Both the position numbers and the translations under genes were made by a program. Below are positions 52,965-62,020 of a stretch of DNA of 64,000 nucleotides, piece by piece. The notes under the pieces were generated by a model, which had not been told where the DNA came from, did not search any database, and was given only the letters and a program-made list of their open reading frames with translations. How positions within the stretch are numbered: the stretch's first letter is position 1; each line of letters begins with the position of its first letter. The DNA comes from Planctomycetota bacterium (GTDB taxonomy: Bacteria; Planctomycetota; UBA1135; GCA-002686595). The DNA lies in assembly GCA_020847695.1 (NCBI GenBank), contig JADLBP010000323.1:1-64000 (forward strand), written 5' to 3'.

Positions 52965-55036
52965 TGCTCCCCGGCTTCGGCAGGCGGCTCGTCGATCGCA
53001 GCAGGAACCTGCTCGGTCTCGTTTTCGTGGTCGGGCTCTTCAGCGCGGCCGCGTTCGGCATCGTGATGTACGCGACGGTGCACCACACCGCGCAGCCGGA
53101 GTTCTGCAACTCCTGCCACATCATGGAGCCCTACTACGAGTCGTGGCAGAACTCCGAGCACAAGAACGTCGCGTGCATCGAGTGCCACTACGAACCGGGC
53201 TCGCTCGAGACGCTCGAAGGCAAGTTCAAGGCGCTCTCGCAGCTCGCCAAGTACGTCACGCGCACGCAGGGCACCAAGCCGTGGGCGGAGGTCAGCGATG
53301 CGAGCTGCATGCGCTCGGGCTGCCACTCGGTGCGCATGCTCGACGGCCCGGTGATGTTCGGCAACATCAGCTTCGATCACCGCCAGCACCTGCTCGAGAC
53401 GCGTCGCGGCCGGCGACTGCGCTGCACGTCGTGCCACTCGCAGATCGTCCAAGGCCAGCACGTCGCCGTGACGCCGACGGTCTGCGTCACCTGCCACTTC
53501 ATGCCCGGCGACGACGGCCATCCGCCGGCGGAGACCAGCGACTGCCTGCTCTGCCACGGACCTCCCACGCAGCCCGTCGAAGTCGAAGGTCGGCCGTTCG
53601 TGCACGCCGACTACGTCGAGCGCGGCGTCGGTTGCCGCGAATGCCACAACCCGGTCGTCGAGGGCGACGGCGTCGTCCGCAAGGATCGCTGCCACGCCTG
53701 CCACGCCGAGCAAGGCCACGTCGAACGCATCGGCGAGACCGCGTTCCTCCACGAGAAGCACGTCACCGATCACAAGGTCGAGTGCTTCGAGTGCCACGAC
53801 GAGATCCGCCACGGGCTGCTGCCCCTGAAGAAGCCCGAAGCGACCAAGCGCGAGGGCTGTGGCGTCTGCCACGAGAGCGCGCACGATGCGGCGAGTCTCG
53901 TCTACTCCGGCACCGGCGCCGTCGGCGTGCCCGACGATCCGAGTCGGATGTACCAGACGCGCGTGGTGTGCGAGGCGTGTCACACCGGCCGTTCGGGGCA
54001 GACCGTGATCGACGACGGCGACATGGGCGAGCTCGTGATCGCGCCCGACGATTCGACCGGCGCGAGCTCGAACCCCGCGCATCACTCCTCGCACGCGTCG
54101 ATGGTCGCGGCGGCCGGCAACGTCGATTGCATCCATTGCCACGGTCCGGAGTTCAACGGCATGCTCGACCAGTGGCAGTCCGCGGTCGGCGAGCAGCTCG
54201 ATCGCCTGAAGCCGATGCTCGCCGACCTCGAGAAGCGCATGCCGAAGGCGAGCCCGGCGGCCGCGCCGCTCGCGGACGCGCAGCGCAACCTCTCGCTCGT
54301 CGCGCTCGACGGCTCACGCGGCGTCCACAATCCGACGTACGCGCTCGCGGCGCTCAAGGTCAGCGCGGAGCGTCTCGATCAAGCCGCGGCGACGCTGGGC
54401 GTCGAGCTCGGCACTCGCGCCGCCGACGGCTTCCCGTTCGTGTCGAAGGACGGTTGCAGCGAATGCCACCCCGGCGCGGGTCGTCCCGCGAGCGTCTGGA
54501 AGGGCGAAGCGGCGTTCCCGCACGCGAAGCACCTCGGCCAGGGCTTCGAATGCTCGCAATGCCACAGCACCACCGAGCACGGCAAGCCCGCCTTCCCGCG
54601 CAGCGACTGCGCGAGCTGCCACCACCAGGAGACGGACAAGTTCGACGTCTCCGATTGCTCGCGCTGTCACGGCGCGCAGCTCGGGATGCTCGGCGGCGCG
54701 CTTAGCGGCTTCGCGGAGCTCAAGGGACCGATGTCCGAGATGGATTGCGGCGATTGCCACGGCGAGGCGCCGGACATCCTGCGCCCGAAGCCGTCGAGCT
54801 GCGTGATCTGCCACTCCGAGGGCTTCGATCAGAAGGCGATCGACTGGAAGAAGGAGCTCGACGGCCTGACCGCGGAGCTCGAGCGCGAGCTCGGCGCCTC
54901 CAAGGCCGACGCGACCGTTCGCGAAGCCGCTCGCGCAGCGCTCGACGCCGTCCTCCGCGACGGCAGCAACGGCGCGCACAACTTCGAGTACGCGAAGAAG
55001 CTGCTGGTCGACGCCCTGGCCGCCCTGCGCGGCTGA
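52964..55036 (+). CDS. 18-heme membrane-anchored cytochrome with NapC/NirT-like N-terminus
   Basis: A 690-residue protein. One N-terminal membrane helix (LLGLVFVVGLFSAAAFGIVMY) is followed by a NapC/NirT-like start (PEFCNSCHIMEPYYESWQNSEHKNVACIECHYEPG). Seventeen CXXCH motifs are present plus one CX4CH (CMRSGCH, near residue 110). A heme-free helical region around residues 400-480 and another at the C-terminus break the heme array. NapC-like proteins usually take electrons from quinol, so this protein may connect the quinone pool to the periplasmic hemes. Confidence 0.92.
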   Translation: MLPGFGRRLVDRSRNLLGLVFVVGLFSAAAFGIVMYATVHHTAQPEFCNSCHIMEPYYESWQNSEHKNVACIECHYEPGSLETLEGKFKALSQLAKYVTRTQGTKPWAEVSDASCMRSGCHSVRMLDGPVMFGNISFDHRQHLLETRRGRRLRCTSCHSQIVQGQHVAVTPTVCVTCHFMPGDDGHPPAETSDCLLCHGPPTQPVEVEGRPFVHADYVERGVGCRECHNPVVEGDGVVRKDRCHACHAEQGHVERIGETAFLHEKHVTDHKVECFECHDEIRHGLLPLKKPEATKREGCGVCHESAHDAASLVYSGTGAVGVPDDPSRMYQTRVVCEACHTGRSGQTVIDDGDMGELVIAPDDSTGASSNPAHHSSHASMVAAAGNVDCIHCHGPEFNGMLDQWQSAVGEQLDRLKPMLADLEKRMPKASPAAAPLADAQRNLSLVALDGSRGVHNPTYALAALKVSAERLDQAAATLGVELGTRAADGFPFVSKDGCSECHPGAGRPASVWKGEAAFPHAKHLGQGFECSQCHSTTEHGKPAFPRSDCASCHHQETDKFDVSDCSRCHGAQLGMLGGALSGFAELKGPMSEMDCGDCHGEAPDILRPKPSSCVICHSEGFDQKAIDWKKELDGLTAELERELGASKADATVREAARAALDAVLRDGSNGAHNFEYAKKLLVDALAALRG

Positions 55037-55041
55037 TCGCC

Positions 55042-55389
55042 ATGGCGTTCCTGCTGCTCGCACCGACGGTGCTGAGCTTCTTGATCTTCAGCGCGCACCT
55101 CTTCCGAGCCGGCGCGTTGATCTTCATCCCGCCGCTGATCTTCTCGCTCGCGCTGCTCGCGGTGCGACGGCCATGGGTCGCGCGCTTCTTCCAGCTGCTG
55201 CTCGTCGGCATCGCGTTCCTGTGGATCCTGCAAGCGTTGCTGACCGCGGGCTCGCGGATCGCGGACGGCCAGCCGTGGGTCCGCATGGCGGTGATCTTGA
55301 CCGGCGTGGCGGTGTTCGCGCTGATCTCGGCGCTGTTGTTCGAGGCGCGCCCGCTGCGCCGCCGCTATCCGCGTCGCTCGTTGATGTGA
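55042..55389 (+). CDS. Small four-helix membrane protein in the cytochrome operon
   Basis: A 115-residue hydrophobic protein starting five bases after the 18-heme gene. It has four helices and the pattern GQPWVRMAVILTGVAVFALISALLFEARPLRRRY at the end. Similar small proteins accompany multiheme loci, but no function is known. A diverged copy of its C-terminal ~40 residues occurs at 57412-57531 fused behind a kinase fragment. Confidence 0.78.
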   Translation: MAFLLLAPTVLSFLIFSAHLFRAGALIFIPPLIFSLALLAVRRPWVARFFQLLLVGIAFLWILQALLTAGSRIADGQPWVRMAVILTGVAVFALISALLFEARPLRRRYPRRSLM

Positions 55390-55571
55390 GCGCGCGATCG
55401 CCGGGGCTCTTGGGCGTAGCCCAGGCGTAGCCGCGATGGTCGTTGTTGCAGAGCGATCGGTCGAAGTTGCTCGCGCGCTTCGGCGACTCGCGCGCCCGCG
55501 ACGCACAGCAGCGGTTCGGCCGCGTCGGAACGGGCTTTGCCAAGCGCGGGGCTCCGCCGCTCTTCACACGC

Positions 55572-56141
55572 ATGGCCGCTCGCTTCATCGGACTCCGAAT
55601 CCTGCCGTCGGCGGCGATCTTCGTCGCGCTGGTCGCGAGCGCGGTCGCCGTCGACTTCGGGCTCCACGCGGCGGAGCTCGCGGAGATCGGCCGTTGGCTC
55701 GGCCCGGTGGGCGCGGGGCTGCTGCTGGTCTCGTTCGTCTATTCGCTGCGCAAGCGCAAGTGGATCTCGAGCGGCTCGCCCAAGCGCCTGCTCCAGTTCC
55801 ACGAGACGCTCGGTTGGCTCGGAGCGTTGGTGCTGCTCGTCCACGGCGGCATCCACCTGAACGCGTGGGTGCCGTGGCTCGCGCTCGCGGTGCTGTTGGT
55901 CGTCGTGATCAGCGGCTTGACGGGCAAGTACCTGCTCGCGCAGGCGAAGGAGACGCTCGCGGGCAAACGCGCCGAGCTCGCGCAGCGCGGAGTCGTCGGC
56001 GACGAGCTCGAGCGCGAGCTACTCGGTCTCGCGTTGCTCGTCGGCACGATGCAGAAGTGGCGGAGCGTCCACATGCCGTTGACGATGGTTTTCCTCGGGC
56101 TGTCGTTGGTCCACGTGGTCGTCACGTTGGTGCTGTGGTGA
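55572..56141 (+). CDS. Membrane b-type cytochrome-like protein
   Basis: A 189-residue protein with about five helices. Histidines are placed as in diheme membrane cytochromes of the cytochrome b561/ferric-reductase-like kind: FHETLGWLGALVLLVHGGIHLNAW and WRSVHMPLTMVFLGLSLVHVV. It probably transfers electrons across or within the membrane to the ten-heme protein, whose gene starts four bases later. The start at 55572 is the Met before the first helix; upstream sequence in the same frame is not conserved in character. Confidence 0.78.
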   Translation: MAARFIGLRILPSAAIFVALVASAVAVDFGLHAAELAEIGRWLGPVGAGLLLVSFVYSLRKRKWISSGSPKRLLQFHETLGWLGALVLLVHGGIHLNAWVPWLALAVLLVVVISGLTGKYLLAQAKETLAGKRAELAQRGVVGDELERELLGLALLVGTMQKWRSVHMPLTMVFLGLSLVHVVVTLVLW

Positions 56142-56145
56142 GCGC

Positions 56146-57090
56146 ATGAACCGCTCGGTCGCCTTCCTGCTCGCGACCCTCGCGGTCACAGGTGTGCTCG
56201 CATGGCTCGCGCCGTCCGCCGCGGTGCAGCCCGGCCGCGTCCAGACCGCGCACATGGGCTTCGCGGACGACTGCCTGGCGTGCCACACCGCCTTTTCCGG
56301 CGTCCGCGAGCAGAAATGCGCCGCGTGTCACCACGTCGACGACATCGGCAAGCTGCGCGTCGACGGCACCGCGCTCGCGACGCCGCGGCCGGCGCTCGAG
56401 CGGCTGCACGCCGGCGCGCGCAGCGCGGGCGCGGAGTGCAGCGCTTGCCACGCCGAACACGCCGGGCGACTCGGCGCCGGCAAGGCGACGCGTTTCGAGC
56501 ACGCGGCGCTGCCCGCGGACCTGCGCGCGAGCTGTCACGCGTGCCACGCCGATCGCGTGCCCGCGGACGAGCTCCACCGACAAGTCGAGGTCGCCGCGGA
56601 CGGTGCGTGCGCGGCGTGTCACGGCACCGAGGGCTGGAAGCCCGCGACATTCGCTCACGAGCGTTTGCCCGCCGATCGCCGCGCCGCGTGCGCCGCGTGC
56701 CACCGGGAGAGCGCGCCGAAGGACGAGCTGCACGGCGCGTCCGCCGACGATTGCGCCGCGTGCCACGGCACGACCGCGTGGAAGCCGTCGACCTTCGATC
56801 ACTCGCGCTTCTTCCGCTTCGACGCCGATCACCCAGCGCGCTGCGCCGACTGCCACCTGCCCGGCAAGCCGCTGTCGGAGTACACGTGCTACGGCTGCCA
56901 CGAGCACACGCCCGCGAACCTCGCCGAGGAACACCGCGAGGAGGGCATCCGCGACTTCACGAACTGCGTCGAGTGCCACCGCAGCGCCGACGAGCACGGC
57001 GGCGAAGGCCGGGGCGATCGCGGGCGCAACGGAGGCAACGAGGGAGACGGGGGCGGCGAGCACGGCGGCAGCGAGCGCGACGACGACTGA
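56146..57090 (+). CDS. Ten-heme periplasmic c-type cytochrome
   Basis: A 314-residue protein with an N-terminal signal or anchor and ten CXXCH motifs (CLACH, CAACH, CSACH, CHACH, CAACH, CAACH, CAACH, CADCH, CYGCH, CVECH). Repeated units of the form ACHGTEGWKPATFAHERLP / ACHGTTAWKPSTFDHSRFF match the class III (c7-like) repeat, where the His after F-x is the distal ligand. The C-terminal ~35 residues are a Gly/Asp/Glu/Arg-rich tail. It closes the run that starts with the Rieske gene. Confidence 0.92.
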   Translation: MNRSVAFLLATLAVTGVLAWLAPSAAVQPGRVQTAHMGFADDCLACHTAFSGVREQKCAACHHVDDIGKLRVDGTALATPRPALERLHAGARSAGAECSACHAEHAGRLGAGKATRFEHAALPADLRASCHACHADRVPADELHRQVEVAADGACAACHGTEGWKPATFAHERLPADRRAACAACHRESAPKDELHGASADDCAACHGTTAWKPSTFDHSRFFRFDADHPARCADCHLPGKPLSEYTCYGCHEHTPANLAEEHREEGIRDFTNCVECHRSADEHGGEGRGDRGRNGGNEGDGGGEHGGSERDDD

Positions 57091-57203
57091 CCGAGCTCGG
57101 GCGCCCTGCCGCCGCGATCACGCGACTCCGGAGTCGACGCGGAGCTCCACGGCTCGACCGGTGCAGCGCGATCCGCCGCCGCGTGCCGCTACGATTCGGC
57201 GCG

Positions 57204-57531
57204 ATGGCGAGCGAACGGTCGATTCGGCTCCTCGTGTTCGGCAACTCGGGGTCGGGGAAGAGCACCTTCGCGCGGGCGGCGGCGGCGAAGCATGCGCTCG
57301 CGCACCTCGATCTCGACTCGATCGTCTGGGAAGCGGGTCAGTTTGCGGTCGAGCAGGCGCGTGCGGACGTCCTGCGCTCGCTCGCCGGCGTGCGTGCGCA
57401 ACTCCGCGGGCGAGGCGTGGATCCGCTTGGCCGTGATCCTGGCGAGCATTGCCTCGTTCGCGATCGTCGCAGCGCTGCGGTTCGAAGCGGGCCCGCTGCG
57501 CCGTCGCAATCCGCGTAGCGCGTTGGCGTGA
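57204..57531 (+). pseudogene. Chimeric remnant: P-loop kinase N-terminus joined to membrane-protein C-terminus
   Basis: Residues from the ATG at 57204 (RLLVFGNSGSGKSTFARAAAAKHALAHLDLDSIVWEAG) are almost identical to the intact kinase-like gene at 58515, but similarity stops near 57384. From 57412, in a different frame, the sequence reads AWIRLAVILASIASFAIVAALRFEAGPLRRRNPRSALA and stops at 57531. This resembles the end of the small membrane protein at 55042-55389. Two gene fragments were thus joined by recombination. The in-frame product (104 residues, ending at 57518) is unlikely to be functional. Confidence 0.75.
57227..57384 (+). repeat. Direct repeat, truncated copy of kinase 5' region
   Basis: Collinear with 58520-58677 (offset 1293 bases) and nearly identical over the first ~110 bases. 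The direct repeat brackets the toxin-antitoxin-like pair at 57613-58475. Confidence 0.88.
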
Positions 57532-57612
57532 GATTGCCCGGGCCACGGAGCTCGGCGCGTCGGCGTCGATCCCCGGTTGCCAGCGTGCGCCGCCGCCGCT
57601 TACAGTTGCCGC

Positions 57613-57939
57613 ATGGACGCGCACGTGTTGGCCGAAGCCCGGAGTCTCGCGCTCCATCGCGAAGTTCTCGCGCGCATCCAGCACCAGCCCGCGTTGCTCG
57701 ATCGCGTGCGCGATCGGCTGCGTCGATGGCGAGAGGATCCCTCCAAGCCGCAAGCGTATGTGATCGCCTGGTGCGAGCTCATCGATGGTCCATTCGAGGT
57801 GCTGAGCAGCACGATGACCTCCGATGACGAGCGCGCGAAGTCCTTGCGGCAAGCGACACCGTTCGCCGGAATCGTCGATGCACGTACACGCTGGCGCATC
57901 TGGGCGGCGGTGCGCGAGCAACTCCTTCGTTCCGCATGA
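57613..57939 (+). CDS. Putative antitoxin-like partner of the DUF6036 nucleotidyltransferase
   Basis: A 108-residue protein. The C-terminal half (YVIAWCELIDGPFEVLSSTMTSDDERAKSLRQATPFAGIVDARTRWRIW) resembles the region that, as I recall, follows an HTH domain in proteins encoded before DUF6036 genes. Here no HTH is present; the N-terminus is only a helical segment with RVRDRLRRWRED. Its stop overlaps the start of the nucleotidyltransferase gene (ATGA). The unit looks like a toxin-antitoxin module, but activity is unproven. Confidence 0.65.
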   Translation: MDAHVLAEARSLALHREVLARIQHQPALLDRVRDRLRRWREDPSKPQAYVIAWCELIDGPFEVLSSTMTSDDERAKSLRQATPFAGIVDARTRWRIWAAVREQLLRSA

Positions 57940-58475
57940 ACCGCCGTCAGCTAGAACACCTGATCCGTGCCGCGACCACGATCGCCGCCGACGACGAACT
58001 GATCGTGATCGGCAGCCAGGCGATCCTCGGGCAGTACCCGAATGCCCCGAGCGAGCTGCTGCGATCCATGGAGGCCGATGTCTATCCCCGCAACAAGCCC
58101 GAGCGAGCAGACCTGATCGACGGAAGCATCGGCGAAGGCTCGCCATTCCACGAGATGTTCGGCTACTACGCGCAAGGTGTTGGGCCCGAAACGGCTGTCC
58201 TCGCGCCAGGGTGGCGCGATCGACTGGTGCCGATTCGAAGTGAAGCCACGCGCGGCGCGACGGGCTGGTGTCTCGAAGCCCACGATCTCGTGCTCTCCAA
58301 ACTCGTGGCGGGGCGAGCGAAGGACCTCGACTTCGCCGCGTGCGCGGCGCGCGCGGGGATGGTCGACGCGGAGGAGCTGCGGCGTCGTCTCCACGAGCTC
58401 GAGATCGACCCTCGCTTGCGCGACGCGGCCGCGGCGAGAATCGAACGCACCGTCGCTCGCTCGCGCGACGGCTGA
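57936..58475 (+). CDS. DUF6036 family nucleotidyltransferase-like protein (candidate toxin)
   Basis: A 179-residue protein. The pattern LIVIGSQAILGQYPNAP ... SMEADVYPRNKPERADLIDGSIGEGSPFHEMFGYYAQGVGPETAVLAPGW ... CLEAHDLVLSKLVAGRAKDLDF is characteristic of DUF6036, which belongs to the minimal nucleotidyltransferase superfamily (GS ... D motif). Related proteins are toxins that modify tRNA or proteins, paired with a small upstream protein as here. The four-base overlap supports co-expression. Specificity cannot be inferred. Confidence 0.85.
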   Translation: MNRRQLEHLIRAATTIAADDELIVIGSQAILGQYPNAPSELLRSMEADVYPRNKPERADLIDGSIGEGSPFHEMFGYYAQGVGPETAVLAPGWRDRLVPIRSEATRGATGWCLEAHDLVLSKLVAGRAKDLDFAACAARAGMVDAEELRRRLHELEIDPRLRDAAAARIERTVARSRDG

Positions 58476-58514
58476 CGCGGCCGCTCCACTGCACACGTGG
58501 GTCGGGTTCGTCCG

Positions 58515-59000
58515 ATGAAGCTCCTCGTGTTCGGCAACTCGGGGTCGGGGAAGAGCACCTTCGCGCGGGCTGCGGCGGCGAAGCATGCGCTCGCGCACCT
58601 CGATCTCGACTCGATCGTCTGGGAGCCCGGCAAGATCGCGGTCGAACGGCCGCGCGACGAGGTCTTGCGCTCGCTCGGCGAGTTCCTCGACGCGCACGAG
58701 CGCTGGGTGATCGAAGGCTGCTATGGCGAGCTCGTCGAAGCGGCGGCTCCGCGTTGCACCGAGCTCGTGTTCCTCGACCCCGGGCTCGACGCGTGCCTCG
58801 CGAACAACCGCCGGCGCCCGTGGGAGCCTCACAAGTACGCGTCGCTCGAAGCGCAGAACGCGATGCTCGCGAACTTGCAGGCGTGGGTGACCAGCTACTA
58901 CACCCGCGACGATGCCTGGTCGCACCGCGCGCATCGCCGCATCTTCGACGCGCACCGCGGCGCGAAGAGCGTGCACCGCGGCCCGCCGCCGATGCCATGA
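58515..59000 (+). CDS. Adenylate-kinase-like P-loop nucleotide kinase
   Basis: A 161-residue P-loop protein. Walker A is GNSGSGKST (residues 7-15), then LDLDSIVWEPG resembles the nucleotide-binding region of AAA-type/topology-modulation (FlaR-like) kinases. ERWVIEGCYGELVEAAAPRCTELVFLDPG contains the Walker B-like strand. The substrate is unknown. A truncated second copy of its first ~55 codons is at 57227-57384. ATG at 58515 gives the compact N-terminus expected. Confidence 0.8.
   Translation: MKLLVFGNSGSGKSTFARAAAAKHALAHLDLDSIVWEPGKIAVERPRDEVLRSLGEFLDAHERWVIEGCYGELVEAAAPRCTELVFLDPGLDACLANNRRRPWEPHKYASLEAQNAMLANLQAWVTSYYTRDDAWSHRAHRRIFDAHRGAKSVHRGPPPMP
58520..58677 (+). repeat. Direct repeat, intact-gene copy of kinase 5' region
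   Basis: Partner of 57227-57384. Identity is highest over the Walker A segment and falls after the VWE codons. Confidence 0.88.
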
Positions 59001-59072
59001 ACCGGCAGGATCGGACTCCGGACTCGCGGCGCCACCCGTCCTCGGAGCCGGCGGCCGGCCGTGGAAACGCGA

Positions 59073-59099
59073 ACGGCGCCGAGTCGAGCTCGGCGCCGT
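59073..59099. terminator. Strong bidirectional hairpin between convergent genes
   Basis: ACGGCGCCGAG (59073-59083) pairs perfectly over 11 bases with CTCGGCGCCGT (59089-59099) around a TCGAG loop. It lies between the kinase gene on the plus strand and the multiheme fusion operon on the minus strand. On the minus strand it is followed by TCGCGTTTCC, a weak T-rich stretch. It is the clearest terminator-like element in the window. Confidence 0.62.
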
Positions 59100-59133
59100 C
59101 GCTTCGGGAGAACTTCGAGAGAGTGTGCGAGGC

Positions 59134-62007
59134 TCAGATCGCGGCGATCATCGCCCACGCGATCAGCACCGCGAGCGACAGGCCGACGACCAACGCCGTC
59201 AGACCGAACACGCGCGCGGCCTTCGACAGCGCGGCGGTCGGCGGCGGAACCAGGTGCTGCTCGAGCTCGCCGGTCGCCACCAGGCGGTCGTAGAGCGCCG
59301 GGCGGTCGTGCTGCAGCTCGGAGAGGCCCATCGAGCCGGTGAAGATCACCGGGTCCATCGGGAACTTCTCGGGGCGGAAGTGCGTGTTGAAGAAGTGGAT
59401 CGTGAAGATGAAGCCGGTCGCGAGCAGGGCCTCGTCGCTGTGGATGATCGTCGCGACGTTGATCGACCAGCCCGGCAGGAAGAGCGTGAAGAACTCGGGG
59501 AACCACAGGCTCAGGCCGGTGGTGCCGATCACGACGACGCCCCAGAACACCGCGAGGTAGTCGAACTTCTCCCAGTACGTCCAACGGCCGTAGCGCGGCG
59601 CCGGACCGCGGCCCAGGAACCACTTGATCGTCGCGACGAGCTCCTTCGCGTCGCTCCACTTCGGCATCAGCGAGTCTTCGCCAAAGAAGAACTCCTTGAC
59701 GCTCTTCTTCGTCTTGCGGAAGCGCGTGAAGACGTCCCAGACGTGCGCGCCCATGTAGCCGAACGTCGCGATCGCGCACACCCGGTGCACCCAGCCCGCG
59801 CCGTCGATGCCTCCGAAGATGTTCGAGACCGCGTGCGCCCACTGCGTGTTCGAGAACTTCAGCATCATCCCCGTGATCGCGAGCCCGAAGAAGCTCAGGA
59901 TCACGGTCAGGTGCAGCGCACGCTGGTAGGGAGTGAAGCGAGCGAAGTGCTTCTCTCCCTCGGCCTTCGCGACGTGCTGGCGATAGACGTCGCGCAGCTT
60001 CCAAGAGCGCGGCAACCAGATCGCGGTGTGCAGCCAGAAGAACGCGAACGTGCCCACCAGCAGCACCGTCATCGAGACGAACACCCAGTAGAGCGTCGGG
60101 TAGCGCTCTTTGTCGCGGTGGGTCGCGTGGGTGAGGAAGCCCGCGAACTGCTCGTGCGAGTCCTCGTGGCACTTGCCGCACGTCCCGACGATGTTCGCCT
60201 TGGACAGGTGCGACTTCGGATCGTCGCGGCCGCGGATGTCGTGCGCGCCGTGACAGTCGTAGCACTTGGCGCGCGTGGTGTCGCCGAGCGCCGTCGCCTT
60301 GCCGTGGTAGGTCTCGAAGTATGACTCGGTGATGTCGTCGTGGCACTTGCCGCACTGCTCCATCACGCCGAGCTTGAACGCGGCGCCGTCGGTGCGGGTC
60401 ATCGTGTGAGACGAGTGGCAGTCGTTGCACTCGGGCAGCGGCGGCATGTCGCGCAGCTGCACGTAGTCGGGGTTGCCGGTCTTCGAGTGGACGCTCTGCT
60501 GGAACTGCTCGTAGATGCCGTCGTGGCATTGGCCGCACGTCTTCGCGATGTTGCCCGGGTGCACCGTCGACTCGGGATCGTTGGACGGGAGCTCCTTGTG
60601 CGGCGTGTGGCAATCGGTGCAGACCGCGGTCACGACCAGGCCCGACTGGATCAGACCTTGCCCGTGGATCGACACCGAGTACTTCTCGATGATGCCGGTC
60701 TCGGGGCCCATGTAGCGTTGCGCGGCCGGCGCACCGTCGCGGTGGCAGCGAGCGCAGAGCTCGGGCACGTTGCGGCTGTACGTCGGCGACGTGCGGACGA
60801 GGTCCTTGAGCTCGCTGGTCGCGTCCTCGGCGATCGAGCTCTCGAGGATGCCGTGCTTGCCGTGGCAGTCGATGCACATCGGCGCGTTCGCGTCGCCCGC
60901 GGCGTGCAGCGCGCCGTGACGGCCTCGCTTGTAGTCGACCGACGGTGCTTCGTGGCAGACGGAGCAGTCGACCTTCGACGTGATCGTCGCGCACGAGCGT
61001 TCCAGCGACGGCGTCGCGCCCGTGTGGCACTGCGCGCAGGAGACGCTCTTGCGGCCGTGGATCGAGCGCTCGTGCTCCGCGGTGTCGACGAAGAGCGAAC
61101 GTCCGTCCGACGTCGCCTTGATGTCCTGCGCGGAGTGGCAACGCAGGCAATCCGCGTTCGCCATGTTGGTGTTGTAGAAGACCTTGCGGACCTCGTGCGG
61201 CGAGTGGCACTCGACGCACAGCGGCACCATGCCCTCCTTCTCCCAGAGCTCGCCGCCGATCACCTTGCGGTGCACTTGCTCGATCTGGCCGTGGCACTTC
61301 TCGCAGGTCGCGACGACGTTGTCCTTGTGGATCGTCGACTTCGGATCGCCGTGGGGGAGCACGTTGTGGCCGGTGTGGCAGCTCGTGCAGACCGCGGTGA
61401 CGCTCAGGCCTTGCTTGTAGAGGCCTTCGCCGTGGATCGAGTCCTTGTAGCGTTGGAAGACCTGCTCTTCCGGGATGTCGTACGCGCGCTCGACCGCGGC
61501 GCCTTCGGCGTGGCACTGCGCGCACATGCCGGGCACGTTGAACGGCGAGATCGACGAGTTCGGGTCCTTGAGCTTCAGGACGTAGTGGTTGCCGTGGCAG
61601 TCCTGGCAGAGCGGCGCGAGCGCGTTCCCCTCCGCCGCCTTCTTGCCGTGCGTGCTCTCGCGGTACGCCGTGATCGGGCCTTCCTCGTCGTCGTGGCACT
61701 CGGTGCAGTCGACGCGAGCGAGCCCCTTCGCATGCGGGTAATCCTCGACGCCGTCGAGGTCGGTGTGGCACGCGATGCAGTCGAACGCCTTGTGCACGCT
61801 CGTGCCGAAGCGCTCGGCGTCGACGTGCAGCGAGACCGTCCGTCCGTCGCGCTCCATCGACAGCTTCGTGACGCCGTGACACTCGAGGCACTTCGCGTTG
61901 TCCTGCGCGCTCGCTTCGGCCGCCCACAGCACGAGGACGACCACCAGGAAGATGACGACGCGCATGACCTTTTGGGACTCGCGCGCGGGATTGCGGTAGT
62001 TCGACAT
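59134..62007 (-). CDS. 19-heme c-type cytochrome fused to a membrane b-type cytochrome
   Basis: A 957-residue fusion. An N-terminal signal or anchor (VMRVVIFLVVVLVLWAAEASAQ) precedes nineteen CXXCH motifs spread over residues ~40-640. The C-terminal ~310 residues hold about five helices with membrane His ligands (FFWLHTAIW, RALHLTVILSFFGLAITGMMLKF, GWVHRVCAIATFGYMGAHVWD, IIHSDEALLATGFIFTIHFFNTHFRP), as in formate dehydrogenase gamma/hydrogenase b-type subunits. It could carry electrons from the quinone pool directly into a periplasmic heme wire. The paralogous fusion gene lies 13 bases upstream in the same operon. Confidence 0.92.
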   Translation of the reverse strand: MSNYRNPARESQKVMRVVIFLVVVLVLWAAEASAQDNAKCLECHGVTKLSMERDGRTVSLHVDAERFGTSVHKAFDCIACHTDLDGVEDYPHAKGLARVDCTECHDDEEGPITAYRESTHGKKAAEGNALAPLCQDCHGNHYVLKLKDPNSSISPFNVPGMCAQCHAEGAAVERAYDIPEEQVFQRYKDSIHGEGLYKQGLSVTAVCTSCHTGHNVLPHGDPKSTIHKDNVVATCEKCHGQIEQVHRKVIGGELWEKEGMVPLCVECHSPHEVRKVFYNTNMANADCLRCHSAQDIKATSDGRSLFVDTAEHERSIHGRKSVSCAQCHTGATPSLERSCATITSKVDCSVCHEAPSVDYKRGRHGALHAAGDANAPMCIDCHGKHGILESSIAEDATSELKDLVRTSPTYSRNVPELCARCHRDGAPAAQRYMGPETGIIEKYSVSIHGQGLIQSGLVVTAVCTDCHTPHKELPSNDPESTVHPGNIAKTCGQCHDGIYEQFQQSVHSKTGNPDYVQLRDMPPLPECNDCHSSHTMTRTDGAAFKLGVMEQCGKCHDDITESYFETYHGKATALGDTTRAKCYDCHGAHDIRGRDDPKSHLSKANIVGTCGKCHEDSHEQFAGFLTHATHRDKERYPTLYWVFVSMTVLLVGTFAFFWLHTAIWLPRSWKLRDVYRQHVAKAEGEKHFARFTPYQRALHLTVILSFFGLAITGMMLKFSNTQWAHAVSNIFGGIDGAGWVHRVCAIATFGYMGAHVWDVFTRFRKTKKSVKEFFFGEDSLMPKWSDAKELVATIKWFLGRGPAPRYGRWTYWEKFDYLAVFWGVVVIGTTGLSLWFPEFFTLFLPGWSINVATIIHSDEALLATGFIFTIHFFNTHFRPEKFPMDPVIFTGSMGLSELQHDRPALYDRLVATGELEQHLVPPPTAALSKAARVFGLTALVVGLSLAVLIAWAMIAAI

Positions 62008-62020
62008 CTCGACGTTGCCT

